This document shows, in pieces, positions 21,320 to 34,023 of a DNA stretch of 64,000 nucleotides. Origin of the DNA: Gibbula magus (taxonomy: Eukaryota > Mollusca > Gastropoda > Trochida > Trochidae); contig OW388305.1 of the NCBI GenBank assembly GCA_936450465.1, positions 40,066,687-40,130,686 on the forward strand, in the 5' to 3' direction. The first letter of the stretch is position 1; every line of letters starts with the position of its first letter. The position numbers and the translations under genes were made by a program. Below the pieces are notes generated by a model that worked only from the letters and a program-made list of their open reading frames with translations, ran no database searches and was not told the origin of the DNA.

Positions 21320-22385
21320 TTAAAGGATAGATGCAATGACATATGGTCAAAATCGGATTAATTAAAACGGGATGTCAATTTGACAATTGCTCGATTTTAA
21401 ATTTCTGAAATCGGTCCATAAATTACTTATATACGGCTTTTTAAAAACCGCCTAATTTAGCCCCGCGACCAGAATGTAAGTCTGCGGGGGTGTGGCCCCA
21501 GAAGGAATGACTTCTGTGACGTCACTTGAGTAATCCCATTATCGGCGATAGTCATCATTCAACGTAATTTTGATTGTTAAGTTCACAAAGAAATCTTCAA
21601 TAAACCAACTAAATTTCCCATATATCGAATGTTTAGATATCCAACTAGGTAATTCTTAGGTAAGTCTTTTTGACGATGTAACACACCTCATAAATTCATT
21701 TAGCGGCAGTGATAATCATCATTAATTAATATAATTAACGGGGCTCGGCAGAGAAGCTGTCTAGTCGGCCCTGTCGCTTATCACAGTCACGTCTCAGTTA
21801 GGATTTTCGCCCCACCATTTTATGCTCAATTGAATCCGATATACAATATGCGTAGGGTAATCATCTGTCATTCTTGAGAAAAATGCATTTCATCAGATCT
21901 TTAAGAAGTGCACACTAAAATGGCCGCTAGAAGGTACATGTAGTTCAAGTGATCTGACTGCTGTAGTGATACCTAAACACTCAGAGGAGAGTTTAAATAT
22001 GATGGAATCGTCCATCGTCTTGATGTCTTAACTCTTTAAAAAGCGTGCACATTATTTTCTCCGTTTATTGTATAGATGAAGATTATTTGTCACTAGGGCA
22101 TTTCACATTTGGGATGTAGGATATCAATGACTGTATCAATAATATAATAGCTCAAGTATTTTTCAAGGTTATTTTATAAGTACTGTTACAAGTAAAAAGG
22201 CAAAAGTTATATTTTATGTACGCTTCCAATTACCAACATCTCACTTCACTAAATGATCGGTCCATTCCAGACCGGATTTGCCTTTGATTATGTTATTCAT
22301 AGGTCATATCTTAATGTGCAACTCAATATCCATTTTTAAAATGTCTAGTTTCGTTTCGTTTACAAGTAATTACATAGTCGAGCAT
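21320..22385. other. Spacer, nothing firm recognised
   Basis: AT-rich with isolated GC patches (for example GTCTGCGGGGGTGTGGCCCC near 21481). Phrases like CACTAAAATGGCCGCTAGAAGG near 21912 belong to a dispersed MITE also glimpsed near 23110 and 28150. No gene is seen. Confidence 0.35.
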
Positions 22386-22389
22386 GGAT

Positions 22390-22618
22390 ACGTGCAACTT
22401 CCCAGTGCAAGGCATAACTATTGCCAGTCTCCATCACTGGCTGATTTAGGCCTTGCATTATTTCCTTAAGAAATCTGTGTTTAGAAATCCAGGCCCGCAA
22501 TGCATTTCTAGTGCAGCGATTCACTACCTTTACACAACAAAGCGAGGGAAATACCGCAAGGGTTAAATCAGCCAGTAATGCAAACTGGCAAGAGTTATGC
22601 CTTGCGTTTGGAAGTTGG
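22390..22618. mobile_element. Palindromic element
   Basis: Arms CAACTTCCCAGTGCAAGGCATAA.. and ..TTATGCCTTGCGTTTGGAAGTTG are inverted copies of about 70 bases around a centre near 22500. A partial copy follows at about 22706-22830. No coding capacity. Confidence 0.65.
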
Positions 22619-23224
22619 GATATGTGCGCATTATAAGATAAATATGACAAAATACATTCTCATAAAAACACCGTGACAGTCTGTTAAAATTTCATTGTTA
22701 TTTTGTCGCCAACTTCAAAGTCAACACTTCGGATACGTTTTAATGAATCCACCAACGTATCCAAAAGTCATAATTCACGCCAGTCTGCATCACAGGTTAA
22801 TATAAGCCTTGCTACATTTCGTAACCTTCTCTGTTCAAGCATGTCAACACGTACTGTGAAGTTTAGGTGCAACAGGCTGCTACGCTGGCACAGACGAGTA
22901 ACAATTGTGAAGTAACTGTGGATTTAACGCCGCTTTCAAGAGTATTTCAGTTATATCACCTATTGAAAGAATAAAGGCCGCAACACCATCGGTGCTATGC
23001 ATTTGTTAAACCTCCCCTAAAACATCTCATTACACCACCCGATATACCGTACTCATAGAAAAATGGTAATCCGAAATAGGTTAAATTTAATGTGTTCACA
23101 TCAAAACGGCGGCAGTTCAAGTGATGTGACTGTGGACCACTTGAACTTTCCCCTCGAGCGGCCATTTCAACGCGAACATCTTATAATGGCCACTCGAATG
23201 GAAATAGACTCGTGTGGCTTAATC

Positions 23225-23726
23225 GAACCATGTACATTCCTTTTACAACTCTTTTTATTGATTTAGGAATTAGGATTCCATTTTTTAATACGACTACCTT
23301 TGTTTTATTCAGATTAACTGCTAATTTTGTCTTCTAACAGAAGTTTTCAAGTTCGCATATTTGCTTTTGTAGACCAATATTAATACTTGATATCAAGACA
23401 ATATCATCAGCAAAAAGCAAAAGGAATAGTTGGCAGATATCTGGGTGTAATTGTATACCGTGAGCACAATTTAGTTCACTGTGAGTGACCGATTCATTTA
23501 TGAAGAAGGAAAATAAGAAATGACTCAATACACAGCCTTGCCTGACACCTACTTGTATACGAAAGATTTCTGTTAATACATTATTATTTCTGACACATGC
23601 TTTAACATCCTCATATATATGTCGTAATAGATTATTCATTTTAGTGCTAAGGCCACGTATGCTTTTAGTTTTCCATATTCCATGTATATTTCTCCGCATT
23701 TGTACATAGAAACCATATTGTTTCAT
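23225..23726 (-). pseudogene. LINE reverse transcriptase fragment
   Basis: Minus-strand protein shows YEDVKACVRNNNVLTEIFR, GVRQGCVLSHFLFSFFINE (motif B), FADDIVLIS (catalytic Asp pair) and, after an in-frame stop, KLAVNLNKTKVVV. This is the palm region of a CR1/L2/jockey-type LINE, without endonuclease or N-terminus. Immediately beyond it (23730-23790) a plus-strand tail with GGCCTGAGGCC resembles the tail at 640-665, so two fragments sit head to head. Confidence 0.75.
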
Positions 23727-23794
23727 AAACGATTACAAAGAAGCAAATGTATATTATGCAATGTACTACAGGCCTGAGGCCTTTTGAGTCCCGG

Positions 23795-25065
23795 AATTAA
23801 TCGATCGAACTAATAGATTTAGGACTGTGTATTAGCCATTTGAAACACTTATTTAACTTTTCGTAAGAGCACTTTATTTCAGTAAGTACATGCTGCAGCG
23901 CGTTTAAATTCGATACGGTCCTAAACGCTTCTATTTGTTTGGCCCGCGTCCTAGTCCTCGGCCTGACGGCCTTGGACGGTGCCTTGCGAAACAGATGTTG
24001 AAACTTTTCCTACACTTTGACAGTTTATTTTTAGGCTGCTTACGGTCTAGCGCAGTGGCGAACCCAGGGGATCTAGTCTGTCAAACATTTTTGCATGGGC
24101 GGGTATGGGAAATATTGGGTGGTTTCGTCGTCACATCCCTTTGTAATAGGGTAGGGTCTATATGGGTATATGTCTTTCAAACGCTGTTTCGAAGCGATAC
24201 AAGCCCCTAGCTTGTGGTTAATAATAGAACGGCGAGATAGCGCATGCGCATATGCACTCAACTGCATTAAGACGAGTTGCTGAATACGCGACAAAATACA
24301 CGTGAGTGTTCTCACATTTTGTATTCCCTCTTTATAAAATCAGTGATTACTTTAATTTATTGTTATATTTATACGTTGTATGCTATCCACTACATTGCTG
24401 AAAGTTAATGATGTTGGTATTTTGCTTTCAGCGTTCTGCGTTTGGAATGGAAATTTCCAGAAACTCTTAGCAAATGCTCCCATTGATAACTGAAATGATA
24501 AAATCTCCCGGTGGCAAGATGAAAATAACGTACAAGTCCCTTATTGCTTAATGGAGCACTTGTCTTAATAAGAAAGTGCGAAGAACTCTCGATTCAACTT
24601 TTTACATATGCAATCTCTAGTTTTGACACATGTTGTTGTACAATCTACATACACGCAGAGCGTAATTGCCTACGCGTGTTATAAGTTCGCGTTGACTTCC
24701 ACTAATAGTCGTTAAAGGGGGAGTTCTATTGGTAGTGTCTATTTTGTTTTTGTGCATTATCTAAAATATAAAACGTTGAAATGTTACTAATTTAATTTTT
24801 GTTTAATAACTTAACATATATTATACATACTATATTATAAGACATACTTAATCAGAATTGTTACACTAAAATTTATCTTTTTGTGTCCGGAATTTTTATG
24901 ATTACTGTACCTTCATTCTTATGATTATATTTGTTCTAATACTTTCAGTTGTATTCTAGACTTGCTGAATAAATACCTAGGCTATAGTAAGGGCTCTTAT
25001 GTTTTTGAAAATGACATTAAGGATATTTGTCAGATTTCATAATGTCGTAGTCCGGAAGAAAATAT
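23795..25065. other. Spacer, no gene recognised
   Basis: Contains a moderately GC-rich patch (23930-24060) and AT-rich sequence, with no family motif in any open frame. The phrase GACTTGCTGAATAA near 24960 recurs at 31499 as part of an old dispersed repeat. Confidence 0.35.
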
Positions 25066-25070
25066 ACGCA

Positions 25071-25241
25071 GTCTGATTAAAATCGACCGTTTTCCGAGGA
25101 ATAAACTTTGCAAAATAGTGCATCTACCGGGATACGAACTCAAATCGTTCGGAGGTTTCCTCGCAAGACCTACAGAAACTGTTCGTATCCCGGTAGATGC
25201 ATTATTTTTCTTCTCGGAACTAGGTCGATTTTTATTCACAC
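25071..25241. mobile_element. Palindromic element with a tRNA-like arm
   Basis: Arms of about 70 bases are inverted copies; they share GCATCTACCGGGATACGAAC and its inverse. GTTCGTATCCCGGTAGATGC resembles a tRNA T-arm and acceptor end, and CGAGGAAACCTCCGAACG lies in the loop, so a SINE head may be one source. Confidence 0.55.
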
Positions 25242-25747
25242 TGTACATGTAAATATAGGGAAAATTGGGGAGTGAAGGAAAGAAATAATAGACAGGTTAG
25301 CGAAGGGTTATGAAACTTCTTTCAAGTGGAAAGCTCTTTTTTACTGATTTAATTGCTGATTTTGATGTGTTGTTACAAAACTGTTTGTTACGGGAGTTCG
25401 ATTTTCACCGTTAAATAATTCCCTTTGTAAACAATGCAGTTAAGTGTTGTTTGATGTGTGGCCACATTGTAGCTAGCACAAAATAGAAAATATTCGGAGC
25501 GCTTGACAAACGAATAGCTCACCATCGGTAAATCGTTATTCCGGCTTATAATTTATGAATGAACAACTTCTTAATTTCTCAAGGGCGAGATTAAGTATAG
25601 ATACTTATCCCGTTTTTAATGGTCAACCATTGTCAACCACATTCCTGCATCCGCTTGTGGCCATAATGGTTGTCTGGGCGACCGTTACGGACACCGCTCG
25701 CCAATGCTTTGACCAACTCTTTCCTGAATGCAGAGTACCGTATTTCC

Positions 25748-26010
25748 TTGAATACAACTCGGGCCTCGAATACAACCCGGGTCCCGAATACAAGCGGGTC
25801 TAGAATAGATCCCGGGTCTCGAATATAACCCGAGTCTCGAATACAGCACGGATCTCGAATACAACCCGGGTCTCGAATACAACCCGGGTCTCGAATACAA
25901 CCCGGGTCTCGAATATAACCCATGTGTCGAATACAACCCGGGTCTCGAAAACAATCTGGGTCTCGAATACAACCCGGGTCTTACATAACCCGGGTCTCGA
26001 ATAAAATCCG
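25748..26010. repeat. 18-bp minisatellite (CTCGAATACAACCCGGGT)
   Basis: About 14 tandem copies of an 18-bp unit, each with a CCCGGG palindrome. Because 18 is a multiple of three, it leaves three long open frames on the minus strand (GYIRDP-, YSRPGL- and VFETRV-type repeats) that are not genes. Copies vary by one to three bases. Confidence 0.85.
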
Positions 26011-26014
26011 CCAA

Positions 26015-27080
26015 AGGGAATCGTTGGCTGATAAGGTAACGACAACCCAGATCTCAATAGAAACCGGGGGTTAAGGGGGTGCGGGACGAACTTGAATCCT
26101 GGGGCTGTATTCGAAGAAATACGGTAAGCGGGTTCATGGAACAGTAGGCACCGCTGAATCGAAATCAATTACCGTATCCACTAAAATGACAGAAATGGCT
26201 TAGTTTGGTTCTTGACACAGCGAATGCACAGATCATTGTGCATTGTATATTGTATACATTCCTTCGCTCCTACACTTTTGAAAGAACATCAGTATATCTC
26301 TACTTAGAAAATACCACGCTGAGATGTCATCCGATGTCTAGAACAAACATTAAGCAGATTTCTTTAGTCAACTGCATTCAGTCATATCGAGGTTATTCAG
26401 TTCAACAGGCATGACACACTCGATTTACCTCTGGCATTAATGTTTTCGTTGTCCGCTCATTTGTCAGTGTATTAAACTCACGAAATTCTAAGCCAGACAA
26501 CAGGACTGGTAATTGAAATAAATTACCAGTTCGAAAGAAAACCTACCTGTCCGATTTTCAACAGTCACATAGAACATTACTGCAAGTACCGGACATTTGT
26601 TATACATCTGGTTGAACATGTTTCTCGTATTTCACTAATCAACAGCTGGCCAATTTACTAAATGTCAACCAAATTTTTATTTGAAAATACTCAATAGGAA
26701 ATGGTTAAGGGAGATAACCGGTGACGGATGGATAACAAAATGACCGCGCGTGCTTTGCAACGAAGTGATATGAATTGTCAATGGCTCGCGGGTCCAAGCT
26801 GCGTAGCAGTTTGATTGGCTTAAGCCGACCAAGAGCGGGTAATTTGAGTATTGATTTCTCTGATGAAGTTTCCCAGGGGGGATATAGTGGAGAGAAACGG
26901 AGCATATATAAAACCCTGGGTAACCGAGGATGACAAGTAAATGGTCGCATCACATATGACGGTTATGCACCACGACCCTCTTTACGCCATGCCTTACTAC
27001 TCATTTACAACGGAGTCGTGGTCGAGTGGCAAAATGGTAACAAAAATCGATGTTGTATGTTATTTAATAAAATGCTTTGT
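26015..27080. other. Spacer, no gene recognised
   Basis: An AAGGGAGATAACCGG phrase is at 26709. A region at 26700-26950 with GAGAAACGGAGCATATATAAAACCCTGGG resembles part of 57150-57180, marking a shared repeat. No protein gene is seen. Confidence 0.35.
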
Positions 27081-27083
27081 TGC

Positions 27084-27437
27084 TTAAAGGGGCATTGACA
27101 CGTTTTTTGCAAATTTTATTTTTTTCAAATTTCCCATTTATTATTATAGTTTATGCCATTTTTACTTTATAGGGTAAACATCTTATAACACAAACCAATT
27201 ATCCGTAGTGGTAATAACGGTGTTATAAAGCAAAAATTGCATGGCGCCCATTTTATTGTGAACACAATTTATTATTTTGATTGACAAAATTGATCCCATG
27301 GCTTTACGGAACCATGTACACTCATTTTTTAACTTGATTTTCCGAAGAGAGGAGGGTGTTTTAGTATTGGTGACATTATTTTTCAAATACATTTCATCGA
27401 CTTATATGTATTAAAATACGTGCTACTGCCCCTTTAA
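27084..27437 (+). mobile_element. MITE, GGGGCAGTAGCACG family, copy 3
   Basis: Complete copy. Left end TTAAAGGGGCATTGACACG, right end CGTGCTACTGCCCCTTTAA, with the usual body phrases. Confidence 0.8.
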
Positions 27438-27439
27438 AT

Positions 27440-28562
27440 GGACAATCAGCGCATTGTTGTAGTCACAGTTGTCAAATGTTACCAATGGTGTTATTTTATC
27501 CATAGCTATTGTCTTTTATCGCAAATTTCCCTTTTAGTGCCAATATATTCAGTACAGTGAGAATATTAAGATATTTAGTCGTGATTATGATGGAAAAGTG
27601 GACAATGTACCGAGGCTGCCGCGCGTCAATTAGTCAAACTTAATTTTGAAAACGTACATGTAGCAGAAAATTAATCATATAAATGGTATACTTCTAAACT
27701 GGGCGCGAGAAATCGGCTTCTCATCATGCATTAAGCCATTGCTCGATTTTCATATAGAAAGGAAGTTATTGTCAAATAATAGCATTTAGATGATAAATCT
27801 GCAAGTCGGCTGAGATGATTTGGACTTGATTTAGAACGTTTGATATTTTGGCATGTATCAAAGCTTAATGAAATACCATGAAAATTTTGTTTTGTCCCTT
27901 TAAAGTATCCATAGAAAACGGTTATCCGTATTCGCAGAAAATGGTGCGACTTGTACAGTGACAATTTTGTTGAACTCTTCATTGTGAGAGGTAGATTTGT
28001 AACACTCATGCGATTTTGAGAGTTCAGACAGCAAAGTGCTTGACCATTCCATCATGTTGCCATCATTAAAACTTTACCCTGAGTGTTTACAGGTATCGCT
28101 ACATCAGTCAAATCACTTGAAATACCTTCGAGCGGTCACTTTAATGTGAACACCTGAAAATGGCCGCTGGAAGGGAAATAGACTTGCATGGCTTAACCGA
28201 ACCATGTGCATTCGTTTTGAACTCTTTATATTGAATGAGGAGTATTATTCAGTCATTGGTAATATCTATTTAACCTTTCGTGATATCACTTTATTTCAGT
28301 AAGAAAAGCGTGCTACTACGCCTTTAAAGGGACACCCAGTGTGTTGTTGAGAGTTACATATTCCGATCGTTATAAATGATATCATTTTATCGAGAAGTAC
28401 TGACGAATATTACCTTTTTAATGATGTTTACGACTCACAGTGACAATATGAAGGTGCATGTAAGTTGTGATTTCTGATCGAAAACCGGACAGTGCACCGC
28501 GACTGGCGCGCTCCCCTCAACATGTGTGTTACTGGTCAGTTTTGGTAGACGAGGTGATGTGA
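27440..28562. other. Spacer with decayed MITE fragments
   Basis: The part 28130-28330 holds phrases of another short element (GAGCGGTCACTTTAATGTG, GGCTTAACCGAACCATGT) and an end GCGTGCTACTACGCCTTTAAAG. No gene is recognised. Confidence 0.4.
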
Positions 28563-28566
28563 TATA

Positions 28567-29134
28567 CACTCAACCGCAAAAGAAACGTCACCATCCAAAA
28601 CACAAGATAATTCAACCCACGAGTGATAAACACGACTGAAATAGTGATACACCATGTCTTCAGAAGCCAACTAAACTACAGTTCAAATTTCAAAACATGA
28701 TCTCTTCATATTTCTGAGCACTACATGTTTAAAGAAATCGTTGTTTCAAATATCTAATTAACTAGACGAGATAGGAAAGAGTCAAAAAGGGCCTTTTTTG
28801 CTTGTTTTATGACATCCTTCAGTAAGAATTTAACCACAAGAAGGTTATTTATGTCGACCACATCTTTTATTAATTAAGTTCTTTTGTTCATGAATTTTTA
28901 AGTTAAATGACAAACATTCTGGCCAAAATCCACTTCGAAAAAGCGATTTCAAGACCCCAAGTGTATTTGAACAGACGTAAAAACAAACGTATTGTATTTT
29001 GATGTATGAAAATGCTAGTACCTATTTACAAATACAGGTCTCTATAAAGGCATTCAAAATCGATTTTCTCTGTCAGCGGTATTTCGTTTTTCACACTGTT
29101 GAAAATGTGGTAACGTTTCTTTTGCTGTTGAGTG
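28567..29134. mobile_element. TIR element with CAAAAGAAA ends, TA target
   Basis: Ends CACTCAACCGCAAAAGAAACGTCACC and GGTAACGTTTCTTTTGCTGTTGAGTG, flanked by TA on both sides. A TA duplication and CA..TG ends suggest a Tc1/mariner-type non-autonomous element. Relatives are at 35069 (partial) and 50186-50723. Confidence 0.75.
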
Positions 29135-29153
29135 TATGGTTTAACGCTGCTTG

Positions 29154-29516
29154 TTAAAGGGGCAGTAGCACGTTTTTTTGCTGAAATAAGTTGAAGAAAT
29201 GTATTTGAAAAATAATGTCACTAATAGTAAACCACCCTTCTCTCTTCGGAAAATCAAGTTTAAAAATGAGTGTACATGGTTCCGAAAAGCTATGGGAATC
29301 GTTTTTGTCATTCGAAATAATAAAATGTGTTCACAATAAAATGGCCGCCATGCAGTTTTTGCTTTATACGCAACATCGTTATTACCACTACGGATATTTG
29401 GTTTGTTTAATAAGATGTTTTACCATCTAAAGTAAATATAAATGACATAAACTATCATTATAAATGGGAAATTTAAAAAAATAAAATTTACAAAAAACGT
29501 GCTACTGCCCCTTTAA
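29154..29516 (-). mobile_element. MITE, GGGGCAGTAGCACG family, copy 4
   Basis: Complete copy in reverse orientation. It follows the element ending at 29134 by 19 bases. Confidence 0.8.
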
Positions 29517-29519
29517 AGG

Positions 29520-30112
29520 GACATAATCATATTGGTGAGGTCACAATATGTCCAAGGTTATAATGTGTGTTATTTAACTGAGAATTATCAACTTTAAGCG
29601 AAAATAATCAGTTTAAGGTCAATCAGTTCAGTATAACGAAAATGAAACCATTCAAAATCGTGGCGATGATCGAAAACCGGACAATGGACCTTGTCTTGCT
29701 GCAGCCATTAAGTCAAACGTAATTTTGGAAACTTTAATATAGTTGAAAGGAAGACAGATTTGCTTTTTTAGCATTTAATGAGTCTTATAACGAGTACATA
29801 CGTGAGATAGAGCCAGGATTGCCGGCTACTACACATGTATGAGACCGTTCCTTGGTTTTTATTGATACATATATATATTTGATATATTAAGTATTTGGGG
29901 GTGAATTTGAATGTCGAGTAAGAAGATATTACCTTAACCAACACCTTTTGAACTATGGTACATTTTAGAATCAATAAAATATCCTGCAAATCTGATAACG
30001 CATTTCTGAGAGTCTTTCACTCACAGAAGAGAGAAGAAAATATTACGGTTTCACACAATGCATAGACTAAATACTAATACGTTCAGCTCTCCCATGTCTG
30101 GAGAATTCAAGC
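29520..30112. other. Spacer, nothing recognised
   Basis: AT-rich, with no family motif in any frame. Confidence 0.35.
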
Positions 30113-30113
30113 A

Positions 30114-31414
30114 TTAAAGAGCCATCATACACTTAATTTTTCCAAATTTGTTCGACCAAAAAATAAGCAGTGAAATAGCACTACACTGTCGGCCAAAAGA
30201 AACGCCTACTTGATTTTCCTTAAATGAAAGATGCAATAATCTATTAAATATAATTAATGGTGGTCTCCATGTTATTCTGTAGCAAAAACTAATATGAAAG
30301 TCCATAAAAATCGTTGAAAACTGTGATTCGAGTCAATAACATTCATGAAATCCACGCCAAATGAAGACGGCTATTTTAGGTTGATTCACTTGCGCACCGT
30401 AACCACGTACATATGTAGCATCATCACCACTTTAATGCGAATGCGTGCCTGTATTGTTGCTCGTGGTTGTATGAAAATCTGTTAAAAATGTTTTTCTGAC
30501 CAAGCACTGATCGAAAACTGAACAATTAGTGTTTTCTCATTTCAACAATCGCCATTCTTTCGTGACACGAACTTCTGAAATTCAAATATATTATTCAGAA
30601 ATAGTGCAACTCCATTATGTTAAAAATATTGCTAAACTGTTCATTTTAGTTTTTACGATGTCTGATAAGATATCTAGTAGGCGTTTCTTTTGGCCGACAG
30701 TGTAATTAGTAAAGATGTTTTCCAGTCTAAATATAGATCCAGTATATAACTTTCAAGCGCAAAGCATTGTGGTCTAACTCAAACACTTTATACAAAGACA
30801 CGAAAGAATAACAAAGCTTTTGAGCAATGAAAGAAATTGAAATATATAATTTTTGGCGGTTATTTATTTACCATTTCATTTAATTATGTATTTGCTACAG
30901 AAATTTGAATAATTGTTTTAATCAACTAGGTATTTTGCTTGAATTTGATAATTAATGAGAGTAAAAATTTGTCATAACTTGCTGGTCTTATCTAAATAAG
31001 AAGTACATTAAACAGGCCATGATGTGTATATTCTCAGGACATTTAGAAACATTGTTTATAAAGCAATCGTCACATTCAGTAATGTGTGAAAGGTAACTTG
31101 CAAGAGAAGCACGCGCAGCACATGGGTTGTTATAGCGAAGAAGAGCCGTCACGCTTCGGAAGCTTTTGCTGTTGTGTAGTACGTTTTACGCAATAAAGGG
31201 GATTCTGTTAACACGACGTCAGATACCCTTAGCGCGCGCTACTTGAAGGGGTACTTCTCTTTGAAACCAAATTTCATTACATTGTCGTGATATACAAATT
31301 ATTTATCACATGTCATGTTGTAGATAAAGTATTTCTCTGGCGATTGACGTTACAAGTTTATTTTACAAAATTGTTTATTTATTTGAAACACCAACATCCT
31401 TGATGGCTCTTTAA
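30114..31414. mobile_element. GAGCCATCA-type TIR element, split
   Basis: Same family as 18735-19580, with ends TTAAAGAGCCATCATACAC and CATCCTTGATGGCTCTTTAA. A 519-bp element (30184-30702) is inserted at a TA; removing it restores the match to the intact copy. Confidence 0.75.
30184..30702. mobile_element. TIR element CACTGTCGGCCAAAAGAAACGCC, nested
   Basis: Ends CACTGTCGGCCAAAAGAAACG and CGTTTCTTTTGGCCGACAGTG, flanked by TA. Relatives are at 54880-55352 and, partial, 55762-55858. Confidence 0.8.
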
Positions 31415-32770
31415 GATACCATCTGACTTGACCCACTCCCGGTATATAATGGAGTAGGTCAGGTGAAGTCGACATGACTGTGTATTCAGTTTATCTAGAC
31501 TTGCTGAATAATGATCTAGACTGTATTAAAGGCTCTTATTTGTACACAGTCATGGGACAGGTCTACACAATGCATACATCAAAGCAACTATAGATAAGAA
31601 TACATGCTGTAGTTCAGAAGAATTGATGTATTTATATATTTAAAGGTGAGGAGAAAACAATCTCATTCAAATCAGATCGTAATTCCATTTTTGCTTACAG
31701 TTTCCGTTGTATGATAGTTTAAGAAAGCATAACATATCATCTTATTACTAATATTATATCAATCCAATTAAACAAAATTTTGTACAATTTTTTAATAGTA
31801 ATAATCATTTTACACTTAATTGCTTGGCAAAGTTTGTATTTCTAGCATCTAAAAAGGCGTTTGTTTCATAAATTGTAATATTCGGCACTATATTACATTG
31901 TATATTGAATGACATGCACATGTGTAGTGGACCGGTGGCCTGTTTACTGTTGAACCCACAGCATCATCATATTGTATATACATCGAGGCAGCTATAGATA
32001 AACAATACATGCAGTAGTTCTGGAGAATTGCAGTATTTACAGATTTAAAGGGGTTTGGTGACGAGAAAACAATCTCATCAAAATCAGATCGGAATTAAGA
32101 TTCAATACGATAATAACGACCTGGTTTGAATGAGATGGGGAAAACTACCTTATGTAAGAAATAGAAAACAAATTCTAGTTTTACGAGAACGCTTATGAGA
32201 ACGGTCAAGGATAAAATGGAGATTTGGAGGCCATGGAGCCCATAATTCGGGCCACATGAGCCATGCGTAATATATGCATCTTCATGTATGTTATGATCGA
32301 TGGTAATATGTTCGTGTGCAAACATTACTTATAGAGTGTTACAATGACGTCACGATCAGGAAGTACATTTAGTTAACCACTGTAGTTATGTGATTCTTCG
32401 CGGGGAATCTCACAGCGAGCTGCACGTGCATGTTGTTGGGTCGTTGATACGTGTCAATTGCAATAAAAACACGCGATCACAGCAGTGCTTGATTCGTTTA
32501 AACATCGTATACACCGACCACGTGACCGGCGCACTCAGCTCCTGGACCAGGCTTAAGTTGAATCAAGTGTATCGACGCACATACATGAAGACGTCAGCAA
32601 CGTGTAAACTAGCTTCAATAAACATGTTATTCCTATGAATTTATTATTTATCCATTGTTTTAAATAATCAGGATCAATAAAAATAAATCAGTTAGTTATC
32701 TAATGCCAAGAATTCTCGATAAATCTACACACATGTTGATTTTTACGCAACAATAGCGCTGGATTATCGA
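31415..32770. other. Spacer with dispersed repeat pieces
   Basis: Two diverged copies of one sequence lie at about 31550-31700 and 31945-32100 (shared GAGAAAACAATCTCAT and AAATCAGATCG). 32488-32640 is a partial copy of the element at 20274. No gene is seen. Confidence 0.45.
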
Positions 32771-32774
32771 GGAT

Positions 32775-33047
32775 GCGGAAAATCAAGTTAAAAATGAATA
32801 AACATGGTTCCGTAAAGCCATGGGAATCATTTTTGTCATTCGAAATAATAAAATGTGTTCACAATAGTATGGCCGCCGTGCAATTTTTTCTTTATACGCA
32901 ACACCGTTATTGCCACTACGGATAATTGGCTTGTGATATACGATGTTTTACCCTCTAAAGTAAATATAAATGACATAAATTATCATTATAAATGGGAAAT
33001 TTGAAAAATTAAAATTTGCCAAAAAAAATGTGATACAGCCCCTTTAA
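32775..33047 (-). mobile_element. MITE, GGGGCAGTAGCACG family, copy 5 (truncated)
   Basis: The left terminus is missing. The body starts at GGAAAATCAAG and the right end reads GTGATACAGCCCCTTTAA. Confidence 0.7.
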
Positions 33048-33160
33048 AGAGGTAGGATACTTTTAGATTTACGCACCCGATCATTTTGCTTCGATGTGCA
33101 TACAGCCTTGTAGTGTTTGTGTCCTTTCAACAACAGTGTCACGCAACCATTAGAAACTCA

Positions 33161-33449
33161 AACGCGGGATAGCGCAGTGGTAAACGGGTCCGATCAAGAG
33201 GTCCGGGGTTCGAACCCCGCCAGGGGCACAGCAATTTGTTCTGCAGTAATGAATTGTTCTACACACAGTAAGGTTTGGGTGCAATGTAAGAATTTCAGCG
33301 TAGTACCACCCGATGCTCGCAGGTTTCATTTCAATAAATAGTCACATGGTGTTGCGGGCTTTCTCACTGTCGTAATACTAGCAGCCGTGATATAAGTGAA
33401 ATTCTACTTGAAAGCTGCGTTAAACACAAGCTCATCTCACCTCACCTCG
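33161..33449 (+). mobile_element. tRNA-derived SINE, complete
   Basis: Head: A box in GATAGCGCAGTGGTAAACGGG and B box GGGGTTCGAACCCCG. The body contains GTAAGAATTTCAGCGTAGTACC. The tail contains AATACTAGCAGCCGTGATATAAG, GAAAGCTGCGTTAAAC and CTCACCTCACCTC. The head would supply an internal Pol III promoter. The shared central and tail region resembles domains common in mollusc SINEs; the exact family name is not assigned. Confidence 0.8.
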
Positions 33450-33539
33450 TTTCCTATATGACAACGATAATTGAATCATTGAATTATAATTGTGCGATAT
33501 ATATTTATGTTTTAAATGAGATTGATCATACAGAAACAG

Positions 33540-33582
33540 TTATATATATATATATATGTAAGAATTTCAGCGTAGTACCACC

Positions 33583-33676
<94 letters not shown>
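33540..33676. repeat. (TA)n microsatellite holding a SINE scrap
   Basis: Dinucleotide array. A 30-base piece at 33557-33586, identical to bases 33286-33314 and adjoining T of the nearby SINE, sits inside it. Open frames of Ile-Tyr repeats here are not genes. Confidence 0.9.
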
Positions 33677-33678
<2 letters not shown>

Positions 33679-34023
33679 AGGGACCAAGATATTAGGGACC
33701 ACCCCAGTTTGAAATTACATCTTTAAATGTTGACATTTAGTATTATATTAATACTAATACGTCAGTACTGAATACTGGTGTGAAGTTTTTTAAGTATATA
33801 TTTCCACACTTCTCTTTCGTATGAGTTTTGTACTTTATGACATTGATAATTACACTGCATATGGTTATCATTGTTAACCTCATCTTGTAATCTAACAATA
33901 TTCATGTAGGGATATGAATGAGATTAAAATTGAATAAAGCACGTACGTTGAACGGCCAAGCCTAGCACTAATCACCCACGTGTCTCCTCCCAGGTCGTTC
34001 CCATCTGAATAACGCTCCAGAGC

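Noticed and set aside
25633..26168. Three overlapping minus-strand frames with RDPG, SRPGL and FETRV repeats
   Set aside because: Translations of the 18-bp minisatellite in three frames.
33166..33240. Functional tRNA gene
   Set aside because: A and B boxes are present but the arms do not fold properly and the sequence continues into a shared SINE tail.
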